Shown here: piece after piece, positions 7,794-16,305 of the stretch
Layout: every line of letters begins with the position of its first letter
Position numbering within the stretch: position 1 is the first letter of the stretch
From: Beijerinckiaceae bacterium
GTDB lineage: Bacteria; Pseudomonadota; Alphaproteobacteria; Rhizobiales; Beijerinckiaceae
NCBI GenBank assembly: GCA_009773635.1
Contig: WSYC01000007.1
Span: forward strand, 64,205-128,204
Reading direction: 5' to 3'
Length of the DNA stretch: 64,000 nucleotides
Notes under the pieces: model-generated
Told to the model about the DNA's origin: nothing
Database searches by the model: none
What the model saw: the letters and a program-made list of their open reading frames with translations, nothing else
Made by a program: the position numbers and the translations under genes

Positions 7794-9881
7794 TCAGCCG
7801 CCGGTTTGCGGCAGGCTCTCGAAGGATTTGCCGCCCGCCGCCAGCCTGACGATGAGCGGCGCTGGCCTGAGCTTCTCATCCGCCGTGATCGCGGCATAAT
7901 GATCAAGGCGTTCGGCGACCTTGGCAAGCCCGAGGCTGTCGGCATGGAACATCGGCCCGCCCCGCCCGACCGGGAAGCCATAGCCGTTGATCCAGATGAG
8001 ATCGATATCGCTGGACCGTTCGGCGATGCCCTCGTCCAGAATGCGAGCGCCCTCGTTCACCAGCGGCAGGATCAGCCGGTCCAGCACTTCCTGCTGCCCG
8101 ATGGTGCGGCGGGCGTGCTCTGCCGCGAGACGCACGATCAGTGCCTCGACCTCAGGGTCCGGCAGCGGGGTGCGTGAACCGGCCTCGTAGCGGAAATAGC
8201 CCTTGCCGGTCTTCTGGCCGAAACGGCCGAGCTCGCAGATCGCATCGGCGACGATGGCCTTCGTGCCGCGCTCCTTGCGGATGCGCCAGCCGACATCAAG
8301 CCCGGCAAGATCGCCCACCGCGCACGGCCCCATCGCAAAGCCGAAGCCGGTCGCTGCCGCATCGATATCCGCGGGCGAGGCCCCCTCCAGCAGCAAGCGC
8401 TCGACCTGTCCGCCCCGCGCGTGCAGCATGCGGTTGCCGACAAACCCGTAGCAGACCCCGACCGTGACCGGCACCTTGCCGATGCGCCTGGCGACCTCCA
8501 TCGCGCTGACCAGCACGTCCGGCGCGGTTTTCTCCGCGCGGACGATTTCGAGAAGCCGCATTACATTGGCGGGCGAGAAGAAGTGCAGGCCGAGCACATC
8601 CTGCGGGCGCGTCGTCGCCGAGGCGATCTCGTTGATATCGAGCGACGAGGTGTTGGTGGCGAGGATCGCGCCCGGTTTGGCGAGGCCATCGAGGTTCGCG
8701 AAGATCGTCTTCTTCAGCGCCATATCCTCGAACACCGCCTCGATGATGAGGTCTGATCCGGCAACGTCGTTGAAATCGCTGGAAGCGGAGAGCGTCGCCA
8801 GCACGCGGGCAAGCGCCGCCTCGCTGAGGCCGCCGCGTTTCGCGGTGGCGCGGTAGTTCGCCTCGACCGCCCCCATCCCCCGCGCCAGCGCCTCAGGGTT
8901 GGGATCGATAATCGTGACCGGAATGCCTGCGGATGCAAAACACATCGCGATGCCGCCTCCCATCGTGCCCGCGCCGAGCACGGCGACCTTGGCGATGGCA
9001 CGCGCCTTCGTCTCCGCCGGAATGCCGCGCACCTTCAGCGCCGCGCGTTCGGCGAAGAACAGGTGCCGCTGTGCTTTCGATTGCTCGCCATCGCGCAGCT
9101 TCACGAAGATTTCGCGCTCGCGCGCCAACCCCTCAGCAAAGGGCATCGTCAGTGTATTGCGGATCGATTCGACACAGGCTGCCGGTGCATCGAGCCCGCG
9201 CGCACGCTTCAGCAGCGCCGCTACCTCGTCTTCGAAGGCGGGCATATCGGCACGCGAAGCATCGAGCGCCGCCGTCATCAAGCTGATCCGGCGGATCGGC
9301 GTCTTTTCCGCCACGATTTTGCGGGCGAAAGCCAGCGCATTCGCCAGAAGATCACTATCAAAGACCGCATCGAGAAGCCCGACCATCTCGGCGTCTTTTG
9401 CGCCGACGGGCTCGCCGGTGACGATCAGCCGGGCCGCTTTCGCAAGCCCGATCAGGCGCGGCAAGCGCTGCGTTCCGCCCGCGCCGGGGATCAGCCCCAG
9501 CTTCACCTCGGGCAGCGCGAGCTTGATATCCCGCGTCGCCACCCTGAAATGCGCGCCGAGCGCGATCTCGAATCCGCCGCCGAAGGCAACGCCGTGCAAG
9601 GCCGCGATCACCGGCTTCGTCTGCCCTTCGATTTCATCGATCAGCACCGGCAGGATCGGCTCTGACATCGGCTGACCGAACTCGCGGATTTCCGCGCCGC
9701 CGCAAAACACCTTGCCCTTGCCGGCGAGCACGATGGCATCGACGCCCTCATCCTGCGCGGCAGCGGTGACCGCCGCAAAGAGCGCCGCCCGCACGGCGTT
9801 CGACATTGCATTCACCGGTGGATTATCGATCTCGATGATGCAGATCCTGCCGTCCTGACGCGTGGTGATGCCGGTGTTCAC
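7794..9881 (-). CDS. Bifunctional enoyl-CoA hydratase / 3-hydroxyacyl-CoA dehydrogenase (FadB/FadJ type)
   Basis: Cytoplasmic beta-oxidation enzyme: hydrates enoyl-CoA and oxidises the resulting L-3-hydroxyacyl-CoA with NAD+. 695 aa from a GTG at 9881, chosen because GGAGAG lies just upstream and the product then begins where FadB-like proteins begin; an extension to 10094 lacks similarity. Domains in order: crotonase fold (1-190, oxyanion-hole region around HGVAFGGGFEIALG and catalytic Glu region PEVKLGLIPGAGGTQRLP), Rossmann domain (VAVLGAGTMGGGIAMCF) and the C-terminal 3HCDH helical repeats. Divergent from livK across 250 bp. No thiolase is adjacent, so its partner is elsewhere. Confidence 0.92.
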   Translation of the reverse strand: MNTGITTRQDGRICIIEIDNPPVNAMSNAVRAALFAAVTAAAQDEGVDAIVLAGKGKVFCGGAEIREFGQPMSEPILPVLIDEIEGQTKPVIAALHGVAFGGGFEIALGAHFRVATRDIKLALPEVKLGLIPGAGGTQRLPRLIGLAKAARLIVTGEPVGAKDAEMVGLLDAVFDSDLLANALAFARKIVAEKTPIRRISLMTAALDASRADMPAFEDEVAALLKRARGLDAPAACVESIRNTLTMPFAEGLAREREIFVKLRDGEQSKAQRHLFFAERAALKVRGIPAETKARAIAKVAVLGAGTMGGGIAMCFASAGIPVTIIDPNPEALARGMGAVEANYRATAKRGGLSEAALARVLATLSASSDFNDVAGSDLIIEAVFEDMALKKTIFANLDGLAKPGAILATNTSSLDINEIASATTRPQDVLGLHFFSPANVMRLLEIVRAEKTAPDVLVSAMEVARRIGKVPVTVGVCYGFVGNRMLHARGGQVERLLLEGASPADIDAAATGFGFAMGPCAVGDLAGLDVGWRIRKERGTKAIVADAICELGRFGQKTGKGYFRYEAGSRTPLPDPEVEALIVRLAAEHARRTIGQQEVLDRLILPLVNEGARILDEGIAERSSDIDLIWINGYGFPVGRGGPMFHADSLGLAKVAERLDHYAAITADEKLRPAPLIVRLAAGGKSFESLPQTGG

Positions 9882-10131
9882 TGAGACTCTCCGTTCGATG
9901 GGGGCGGAACTCTGCAACGCGAACCGCCATTCCGCAAGGCATCGGAGGCGGGGAACCCATCTCGCGGGGATGACCGCATGCGATGGTCTTGCAGTCGTCA
10001 TCACAATCGGCTCTTCTGTTGCCCATGCAGCGTGGGTGATGCACCGGGCAGCAATCAGGTTCGATGTTTTTTTTGAGATCCGTTTATTCGGCAACGACGT
10101 TCAAACAGAATTTATCCTCGGGAGGAACCCC

Positions 10132-11352
10132 ATGACAGCCTTACTGAACAAGACACCCTTGCGCACCAGCCTTCTTGCCGGCGTGACCCTGACTCTCTCC
10201 AGCCTTGGCATCGTGGCTCCATCTCTGGCACAGGACATCAAGGTCTGCCTGATCGCCAGCAAGACCGGCGCGCTTGAGGCCTATGCCAAGCAGACCGAGA
10301 ACGGTTTCATGCTCGGCCTCGAACACCTCACCAAGGGCACGATGGCGATCAATGGCCGCAAGCTCGCCGTGCTGGTGAAAGACGACCAATTGAAGCCCGA
10401 TCGCGGCAAGGCGCTGCTCGAAGAATGCTATAACGACGACAAGGCCGACCTCGCAGTCGGCACCACCGGCTCGCCGATCGCGCTCGCGATGCTGCCCGTG
10501 GCCGAGGACGCGAAAAAGGTGCTGATCGTCGAGCCGGCGGTCGCCGATTCGATCACCGGCGACAAGCGCAATCGCTACATCTTCCGCACCGGCCGTTCCT
10601 CCTATCAGGATGCGCTTGCCAACGCCGCCTCCGTGCCGGCGAACGAGGATGTCGTGATCGGCATGCTCGGCCTCGATACCGCCTTCGGGCGCGATGGCGT
10701 CAAAGCCTACAAGGACGCGCTGGCCGCGATCCGCCCGCGCGCGAAAATCATCGCCGAGGAATACGCCGCCGGTAACACCGCCGACTTCGCGCCCTTCGCG
10801 GAACGCCTGTTCGGCGCGCTGAAAGACAAGCCTGGCAAGCGCATCATCGGCTTCATCTGGGCCGGCGCGCACCCGATGGCGAAGTTCGTCGACATGAAGC
10901 CGGATCGCTTCAACATCGCGCTCGCACCGGGCGGCAATATCCTGCCGGCGATGAACGCCTGGAAGGCCTTCGCGGGCACCGAGGGCGGCATCTATTACTA
11001 CCATGGCTTTCCGAAAAACCCGCAGAATGACTGGCTCAAGGCGGAATACGTCAAGCGCTTCAACACCCCGCCGGACTTTTTCGTCGCGGGTGGTTTTGCA
11101 GCGGCGGCGGCGGTCGTTGCCGGCATCACCAAGGCCGGCGGCACCGATACCGAAAAGCTGATCACCGCGCTCGAAGGCCTGACGTTCGACACCCCGAAGG
11201 GGCCGATGACCTTCCGCAAGGAAGACCACCAGGCGCTGCAGGACATGTTCCACTTCCGCATCAGGAAGGACGCGAAGGACAACGACCTGCTGGAGCTTGT
11301 CGCGACCATCCCGGCGAAAGACATGCCCCTTCCCGTGGTGCCGAAGAAGTAA
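10132..11352 (+). CDS. livK: Branched-chain amino acid-type ABC transporter substrate-binding protein
   Basis: Periplasmic receptor of the adjacent LivGFHM-type importer. 406 aa from the ATG at 10132, preceded by GGGAGGAAC, a strong ribosome binding site. A signal peptide (LLAGVTLTLSSLGIVAPSLAQ) ends near residue 30 and the mature protein has the Peripla_BP_6 pattern (IKVCLIASKTGALEAYAKQ, later LLEECYNDDKADLAVGTTGS). Family members also carry aromatic acids, amides or other small acids, so the ligand is not certain. First gene of the operon; a G+C-rich hairpin separates it from livG. Confidence 0.9.
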   Translation: MTALLNKTPLRTSLLAGVTLTLSSLGIVAPSLAQDIKVCLIASKTGALEAYAKQTENGFMLGLEHLTKGTMAINGRKLAVLVKDDQLKPDRGKALLEECYNDDKADLAVGTTGSPIALAMLPVAEDAKKVLIVEPAVADSITGDKRNRYIFRTGRSSYQDALANAASVPANEDVVIGMLGLDTAFGRDGVKAYKDALAAIRPRAKIIAEEYAAGNTADFAPFAERLFGALKDKPGKRIIGFIWAGAHPMAKFVDMKPDRFNIALAPGGNILPAMNAWKAFAGTEGGIYYYHGFPKNPQNDWLKAEYVKRFNTPPDFFVAGGFAAAAAVVAGITKAGGTDTEKLITALEGLTFDTPKGPMTFRKEDHQALQDMFHFRIRKDAKDNDLLELVATIPAKDMPLPVVPKK

Positions 11353-11379
11353 CGCTGGCCCCGGCAGTTCGCGAGGCCG

Positions 11380-11408
11380 GGCGGGCGCCTTCAGGGTGCC
11401 CGTCCGCC
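11380..11408 (+). terminator. G+C-rich hairpin between livK and livG
   Basis: Imperfect inverted repeat GGCGGGCGCC with GGTGCCCGTCCGCC around a TTCAG loop, without a clear T-run. It probably stabilises the receptor mRNA or attenuates read-through into livG. Weak evidence beyond the base pairing. Confidence 0.35.
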
Positions 11409-11446
11409 GTCCCCGCCCCTCGTCAGTTTGATGTCAGCGAGTCCGC

Positions 11447-12223
11447 ATGTCCGTTCCCGTTCTCGAAACGCGTGACCTGACCATCCGTTTTGGTGGTCAT
11501 GTTGCCGTCAACGCTGTCTCGACCGGCTTTCGCGCCGGCGAGCTGACGGCCATCGTCGGCCCGAACGGCGCGGGCAAGACGACGTATTTCAACCTGATCT
11601 CCGGGCAATTGCCGGCGACCTCCGGGCAGATTTTCCTCGATGGCGAGGAGATCACCGCCCTCCCCCCGTCCGCGCGGGCGCAGAAGGGTATTGGTCGCGC
11701 GTTCCAGATCACCTCGCTGTTCCCGAACCTCACCGTGCACGAGAACGTGCGGCTTGCGGTGCAGGCGCGCTCGCGCCATGCGGCGAGCCTCACGCGGTTG
11801 TGGTCGAGCCACCGCGAGTGGATCGAGCGCGCCGAGCGGGCGTTGGAGGAGGTCAACCTCCACAACCAGCGCGACACGCTCGCCGCCGCCCTGCCGCATG
11901 GCGACAAGCGCAAGCTCGAGGTGGCGATCATGATGGCGCTGGAGCCGCGCGTTTTCATGTTCGACGAACCGACCGCCGGCATGTCGGTCGATGAAGTGCC
12001 TGTCATTCTCGACCTGATCGCGAAACTGAAAGCGCGCGGCGACAAGACCATCCTGCTGGTGGAGCACAAGATGGATGTCGTGCGCTCCCTCGCGGATCGC
12101 ATCATCGTGCTCTTGAACGGCACGCTCTCCGCCGATGGCGACCCGGCTGAGGTCACCGCCTCGGCGGCGGTGCAGGAAGCCTATCTTGGCGTCGCGCCCA
12201 AGCGGGGGGCTGCCCATGGCTGA
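11447..12223 (+). CDS. livG: ABC transporter ATP-binding protein LivG
   Basis: Cytoplasmic ATPase subunit energising the Liv-type importer. 258 aa. Walker A GPNGAGKTT (about residues 38-46), signature region LPHGDKRKLEVAIMMAL (the LPxGDxRxLE variant is characteristic of LivG rather than the usual LSGGQ), Walker B VFMFDEPTAGMS and the His switch ILLVEHKMDVV. The start overlaps nothing upstream; the stop overlaps the livF start by 8 bp, so the two are translationally coupled. Confidence 0.95.
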   Translation: MSVPVLETRDLTIRFGGHVAVNAVSTGFRAGELTAIVGPNGAGKTTYFNLISGQLPATSGQIFLDGEEITALPPSARAQKGIGRAFQITSLFPNLTVHENVRLAVQARSRHAASLTRLWSSHREWIERAERALEEVNLHNQRDTLAAALPHGDKRKLEVAIMMALEPRVFMFDEPTAGMSVDEVPVILDLIAKLKARGDKTILLVEHKMDVVRSLADRIIVLLNGTLSADGDPAEVTASAAVQEAYLGVAPKRGAAHG

Positions 12224-12953
12224 CAGGATTCCGGCTGAGCCGCTGCTGCGCCTTGAGGGCGTCCACACCCACATCGGGCAATATCACATCCTGCAGGGCG
12301 TCGAGTTCGACGTGCCCGAAGGCGGGATTACCATGCTTCTGGGCCGCAATGGCGCGGGCAAGACGACAGCCCTGCGCACGATCATGGGCCTCTGGCAGCC
12401 CTCGCGCGGCAGCGTGACCTTCGAAGGCCGCGCCATCGGCGGGCTGACGACGCCGGAGATCGCGCTTTCCGGCATCGCCTACGTGCCGGAGACGATGGCG
12501 GTGTTCTCTGACCTGACGGTCGAGGAAAACATGATCCTCGCCGCCCGCTCCGGCCCGCTCGACAGGAAGCGCCTCGACTGGATTTTCTCGTTCTTCCCGG
12601 CGATGCAGAAATTCTGGCATTCCCCGGCGGGCGTGCTCTCCGGCGGGCAGAAGCAGATGCTGGCGATCTCCCGCGCGATCATCGAGCCGCGCCGCCTCAT
12701 CCTGATCGACGAACCCACCAAGGGCCTCGCCCCCGCGATCATCGAGGGCATGATCGGCGCGTTCGAGGCTCTGAAGCGCGAGACGACGATCCTGCTCGTG
12801 GAGCAGAACTTCCGCTTCGCCGCCAGCCTCGGCGATACCGTCGCGGTGATGGATGACGGCCGCATTGTCCACCGCGGCACCATGACCGCACTTTCGGCGG
12901 ACGAAGCCTTGCAGACGCGCCTCCTCGGCCTCTCGCTCGACGCGCATCAGTAG
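12216..12953 (+). CDS. livF: ABC transporter ATP-binding protein LivF
   Basis: Second ATPase of the importer. 245 aa from the ATG at 12216, which overlaps livG by 8 bp; the upstream in-frame start at 12135 would add a basic tail absent from the family. Walker A GRNGAGKTT, signature LSGGQKQMLAISRA, Walker B LILIDEPTKGLAP. The TAG stop at 12951-12953 is the first triplet of the hairpin repeat whose stem begins at 12955, so that repeat supplies the end of this gene. Confidence 0.95.
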   Translation: MADRIPAEPLLRLEGVHTHIGQYHILQGVEFDVPEGGITMLLGRNGAGKTTALRTIMGLWQPSRGSVTFEGRAIGGLTTPEIALSGIAYVPETMAVFSDLTVEENMILAARSGPLDRKRLDWIFSFFPAMQKFWHSPAGVLSGGQKQMLAISRAIIEPRRLILIDEPTKGLAPAIIEGMIGAFEALKRETTILLVEQNFRFAASLGDTVAVMDDGRIVHRGTMTALSADEALQTRLLGLSLDAHQ

Positions 12954-12954
12954 A

Positions 12955-12998
12955 GCATTTTCAAGCAAAGTGGAGGCCGGTTTGCGTGAAGAAAATGC
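12955..12998 (+). repeat. 44-bp hairpin repeat, copy 1 (after livF)
   Basis: Outer stem GCATTTTC/GAAAATGC, inner stem GCAAA/TTTGC, loop GTGGAGGCCGG. Same architecture as copies at 21869, 34316, 39709 and 54515. Relative to the 54515 copy the inner stem has changed on both arms (GCGAA/TTCGC to GCAAA/TTTGC), so pairing is preserved. It lies in the livF-livH gap inside the operon. Confidence 0.85.
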
Positions 12999-13027
12999 GA
13001 CAGAACAAAAAGACAGAGGGGGACGAC

Positions 13028-14056
13028 ATGGCTGACATCTCCGCACCTGCCGCCCCCTCCGCCCCGGATGCCATCCCGAAGAAATCGCTCGACCTTCTGC
13101 CGCTGGCCTTGCCGCTGGTCATCGGGCTCGCCGCGTGGCTGCTGATCGGCTCGACGACAACTTGGCTGACCCTCACCCTCGCCGCGCTCGCCATGGGCAT
13201 GATGGTGTTTGTGATCGCCAGCGGGCTGACGCTGGTGTTCGGGCTGATGGATGTCATCAACTTCGGTCATGGCGCGTTTATCGCCATCGGCGCCTATCTC
13301 GCGATGACCGTCCTCGCCCCCCTTTCGGGCTGGGTGCAGGCCGACAATCTGGCGCTCAACCTTGCGGCGCTGCTGATCGCCGCCGTCGTCGCGATGATCG
13401 GCACCGGCGCGCTGGGGCTGGTGTTCGAGCGCATCATCATCCGGCCCGTCTACGGCCAGCATTTGAAGCAGATCCTCATCACCATGGGCGGGTTGATCGT
13501 CGCCGAACAACTGCTGCACGCGATTTTCGGCGGCGACCAGAAATCCATGGCGCTGCCGGCGGGCCTACGCGGTGCGATCATCATCGGCGATCTCGCGCTG
13601 GAGAAATACCGGCTGCTGGCGGTTGCGGTCGGGCTTGCGGTGTTCGCGGCGATGCAGCTGACGCTGAACCGCTCGCGCATCGGGCTTCTGATCCGCGCCG
13701 GGGTCGAGAATTCGGAAATGGTGGAGGCGCTCGGCTATCGCATCCGCCGGCTGTTCGTCGGGGTTTTCGTCGCGGGGTCGGCGCTCGCTGGCCTCGGCGG
13801 GGTGCTCTGGGCGCTCTACCGCGAGACCTTCACGGCCTCGATCGGCGGGGATGTGATGGTGCTGGTGTTCATCGTCATCATCATCGGCGGGCTGGGCTCG
13901 GTCGGCGGCTGCTTTCTCGGCGCGATCCTCGTCGCGATGATGGCGAATTACACCGCTTTTCTGGTGCCGAAGGTGGCGCTGGCCTCCTCGATCCTCCTGA
14001 TGGTGGCGATCCTGATGTGGCGCCCGCAAGGGCTTTACCCCGTGGCAAAACGGTGA
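13028..14056 (+). CDS. livH: Branched-chain amino acid ABC transporter permease LivH
   Basis: Inner-membrane permease with about eight to nine hydrophobic helices. 342 aa from the ATG at 13028 (MADISAPAAPS), preceded by GAGGGGGAC. An upstream start at 12986 lies inside the repeat and is unlikely. The conserved core begins at MGMMVFVIASGLTLVFGLMD and includes NFGHGAFIAIGAYLA, typical of LivH. The cytoplasmic loop ENSEMVEALGYRI matches the ATPase-contact region of the family. Followed by livM after 4 bp. Confidence 0.93.
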   Translation: MADISAPAAPSAPDAIPKKSLDLLPLALPLVIGLAAWLLIGSTTTWLTLTLAALAMGMMVFVIASGLTLVFGLMDVINFGHGAFIAIGAYLAMTVLAPLSGWVQADNLALNLAALLIAAVVAMIGTGALGLVFERIIIRPVYGQHLKQILITMGGLIVAEQLLHAIFGGDQKSMALPAGLRGAIIIGDLALEKYRLLAVAVGLAVFAAMQLTLNRSRIGLLIRAGVENSEMVEALGYRIRRLFVGVFVAGSALAGLGGVLWALYRETFTASIGGDVMVLVFIVIIIGGLGSVGGCFLGAILVAMMANYTAFLVPKVALASSILLMVAILMWRPQGLYPVAKR

Positions 14057-14060
14057 TCCG

Positions 14061-15125
14061 ATGATCGGCAAGCTCCTCTCCTATGATCCGCCGAAGAGCC
14101 GTGTTCTCGGTGTCGTGCTGGCGATCATCGTGCTCGGCCTCGCGCTCGCGCCCTTCCTGTTTCCCGGCGCTGCCGCGATCAACACAGCGGCGAAGATCTG
14201 CATCTTCATCGTGCTGGTCGCGAGCTATGACATCCTCATCGGCTACACCGGCATCGTCTCCTTCGCGCAGACGATGTTCTTCGGCATCGGCGGCTATGGC
14301 GTTGGTCTGTCGCTGTATTTTCTCGGGCCGACATGGCCGGTGCTGGCGCTTGGTATTGTCATCGCCCTCATTCTCGGGGTCGCGCTCGCCTTCGTGATCG
14401 GGCTCGTCTCGCTCAGGGTGAAGGCCATCTTCTTCGCGATGATCACGCTGGCGGTGGCCTCCGCCTTCCTCATTCTGGCAACGCAACTTTCCGAACTGAC
14501 GGGCGGCGAGGACGGCCGCACCTTCCGCGTGCCCGAGTTGCTCAGGCCCGGCACGAAGCTGCTGGAAGCACCACTCTTCGGGCTCGAGATCACCGGCCGG
14601 ATTGCGGCCTATTACCTCGTGTTCCTCGCTGCGCTGGCGCTGTTTCTGGTGGCGCTGCGGCTCGTCAATTCCTGCTTCGGGCGCGTGTTGCAGGCGATCC
14701 GCGAGAATGAGAGCCGCGCCGAGGCGCTCGGCTACCGCGTTGTCTACTACCGCACGCTGGCAAGTTGCCTGTCCGCTGCGCTGGCGGTGTGTGCGGGCGT
14801 GTTGAGCGCGATCTGGCTGCGTTACACCGGGCCGGAAACCACGCTTTCCTTCGCCATCATGCTCGACGTGCTGCTGATGGTGGTGATCGGCGGCATGGGC
14901 ACGCTCTACGGCGCGGTGATCGGCGCGAGCCTGTTCATCCTCGCGCAGAACTACCTGCAAAAGCTGATGGGCGTAGCCTCCGCCGCGACGGAAGGCTTTC
15001 CGCTGCTGCCGCGCCTCCTTCACCCGGATCGCTGGCTGCTGCTGCTCGGCGTGCTCTTCGTACTCAGCGTCTATTTCTTCCCGACAGGCATCGTCGGCCG
15101 GCTCACGCAGCGCGCGCGAAAATAG
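14061..15125 (+). CDS. livM: Branched-chain amino acid ABC transporter permease LivM
   Basis: Second inner-membrane permease. 354 aa with about nine to ten hydrophobic helices, the conserved YTGIVSFAQTMFFGIGGYGV segment and the coupling loop AIRENESRAEALGYRV. It starts 4 bp after livH and closes the operon livKGFHM. No obvious terminator follows in the 46 bp before the tRNA gene on the other strand. Confidence 0.93.
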   Translation: MIGKLLSYDPPKSRVLGVVLAIIVLGLALAPFLFPGAAAINTAAKICIFIVLVASYDILIGYTGIVSFAQTMFFGIGGYGVGLSLYFLGPTWPVLALGIVIALILGVALAFVIGLVSLRVKAIFFAMITLAVASAFLILATQLSELTGGEDGRTFRVPELLRPGTKLLEAPLFGLEITGRIAAYYLVFLAALALFLVALRLVNSCFGRVLQAIRENESRAEALGYRVVYYRTLASCLSAALAVCAGVLSAIWLRYTGPETTLSFAIMLDVLLMVVIGGMGTLYGAVIGASLFILAQNYLQKLMGVASAATEGFPLLPRLLHPDRWLLLLGVLFVLSVYFFPTGIVGRLTQRARK

Positions 15126-15171
15126 CGCGCCGATGGGCCGCGCGATGATTGTGGAGACGGTCGGGGAAGAA

Positions 15172-15246
15172 TGGCGCGCCCTACGGGAGTCGAACCCGTC
15201 TTTACAACGTGAAAGGCTGTCGTCCTAACCGATAGACGAAGGGCGC
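15172..15246 (-). tRNA. tRNA-Glu (anticodon TTC)
   Basis: 75 nt including the encoded CCA. Acceptor stem GCGCCCT/AGGGCGC, D-arm with GGTTAGGAC, anticodon arm ACAGC-CTTTCAC-GTTGT giving TTC, T-arm ACGGG-TTCGACT-CCCGT. Close in pattern to other bacterial tRNA-Glu genes. It reads opposite to livM and the following transporter gene. Confidence 0.95.
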
Positions 15247-15411
15247 CCTTGCGAAGCACGCTCATAGCGAGCTTCGCCGTGGGGGGCAAGCACCCTTCTG
15301 CCTAAAATTCGGAAATGGTTGCGGGAAATTTGCGCGAAGGGCGAACTGCGGCTTGCGGAGCCTGCCGCTTCGTGGTCTTCGGAAGGTTCAATCCCGCTCG
15401 CAGAGTTTCAA

Positions 15412-16305
15412 GTGCCCTCCTCCCCCTCCTCTCCAGACCGGATCCTCGCCGGCATTGGCCTGATGCTGGCCGCGATGTTCGCCTTTTCCCTCAATGATGT
15501 CATGGGGAAATGGCTGGTCGCGACCTATGGCGTGGCGCAGCTGCTGCTGATCCGCTCGCTCGCGGCGCTGGTGATGCTGGCTCCGGCCATCCACCGCACC
15601 GGCGTGCGCGCCATCGCGACCCCGAACCGGATCGGACTGCATATCCTGAGGGCCTTCTGCTCCACCGCCGAGGTCGCGCTGTTCTACTGGGCCGTGGTCT
15701 ATCTGCCGCTCGCGGATACGGTGGCGTTCTACCTCGCGTCGCCGATCTTCGTGACGATTCTCGCGGTCGTCTTCCTGAAAGAACACGTCGGCTGGCGGCG
15801 CTGGGCGGCGGTGAGCGTCGGGTTTATCGGCGTCCTGATCGCCGTGCGCCCGACCGGCGACGGCATGGGCTGGCCGGCGCTGATCGCGATTTCCGGCTCG
15901 CTCCTGTTCGCGGGGTCGAACACCCTGACGCGGCGGCTCGCGGGAACGAACGAGGTGACGCTGGTCACCTGGCAGGTCGTCAGTGCACTGATCTTCGGGC
16001 TGGTGGTCGCGCCCTTCCTGTGGGTGCCGCCCTCCTTGCGCGACTTTCTCGCGCTGGGGCTTCTCGGCATTGTCTCCACCATCGCGCATATGGGCGTGAA
16101 CCGCGCGCTGAGTTACGCACCGGCGGCCACCGTGATCCCCTACCAGTATTCGCTGATCGTCTGGGCGGTGCTGCTCGGCTTCCTGTTCTTCGGCGATTGG
16201 CCGGCAGCGCATGTCTTTCTCGGCGCGGGCATTATCGTGGCCGCGGGGATCTACATCTTCGTGCGCGAGCAGGCGCGCGCGAAGGAGCGGGCTGACAGCG
16301 CCTAG
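15412..16305 (+). CDS. DMT-superfamily transporter, EamA family
   Basis: Inner-membrane exporter/permease with two EamA repeats and about ten membrane helices. The conserved part begins ILAGIGLMLAAMFAFSLNDV. I chose the GTG at 15412 because it leaves a short N-terminus as in relatives; a TTG at 15319 would add 31 less plausible residues, so the start is uncertain. Product 297 aa, a normal EamA length. Converges with recJ, with a 4-bp overlap of the 3' ends (16302-16305). Substrate cannot be predicted. Confidence 0.85.
   Translation: MPSSPSSPDRILAGIGLMLAAMFAFSLNDVMGKWLVATYGVAQLLLIRSLAALVMLAPAIHRTGVRAIATPNRIGLHILRAFCSTAEVALFYWAVVYLPLADTVAFYLASPIFVTILAVVFLKEHVGWRRWAAVSVGFIGVLIAVRPTGDGMGWPALIAISGSLLFAGSNTLTRRLAGTNEVTLVTWQVVSALIFGLVVAPFLWVPPSLRDFLALGLLGIVSTIAHMGVNRALSYAPAATVIPYQYSLIVWAVLLGFLFFGDWPAAHVFLGAGIIVAAGIYIFVREQARAKERADSA

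Noticed and set aside
13881..15023. 380-codon minus-strand frame across livM
   Set aside because: His/Arg/Glu-rich antisense shadow; livM has clear membrane helices and operon context.
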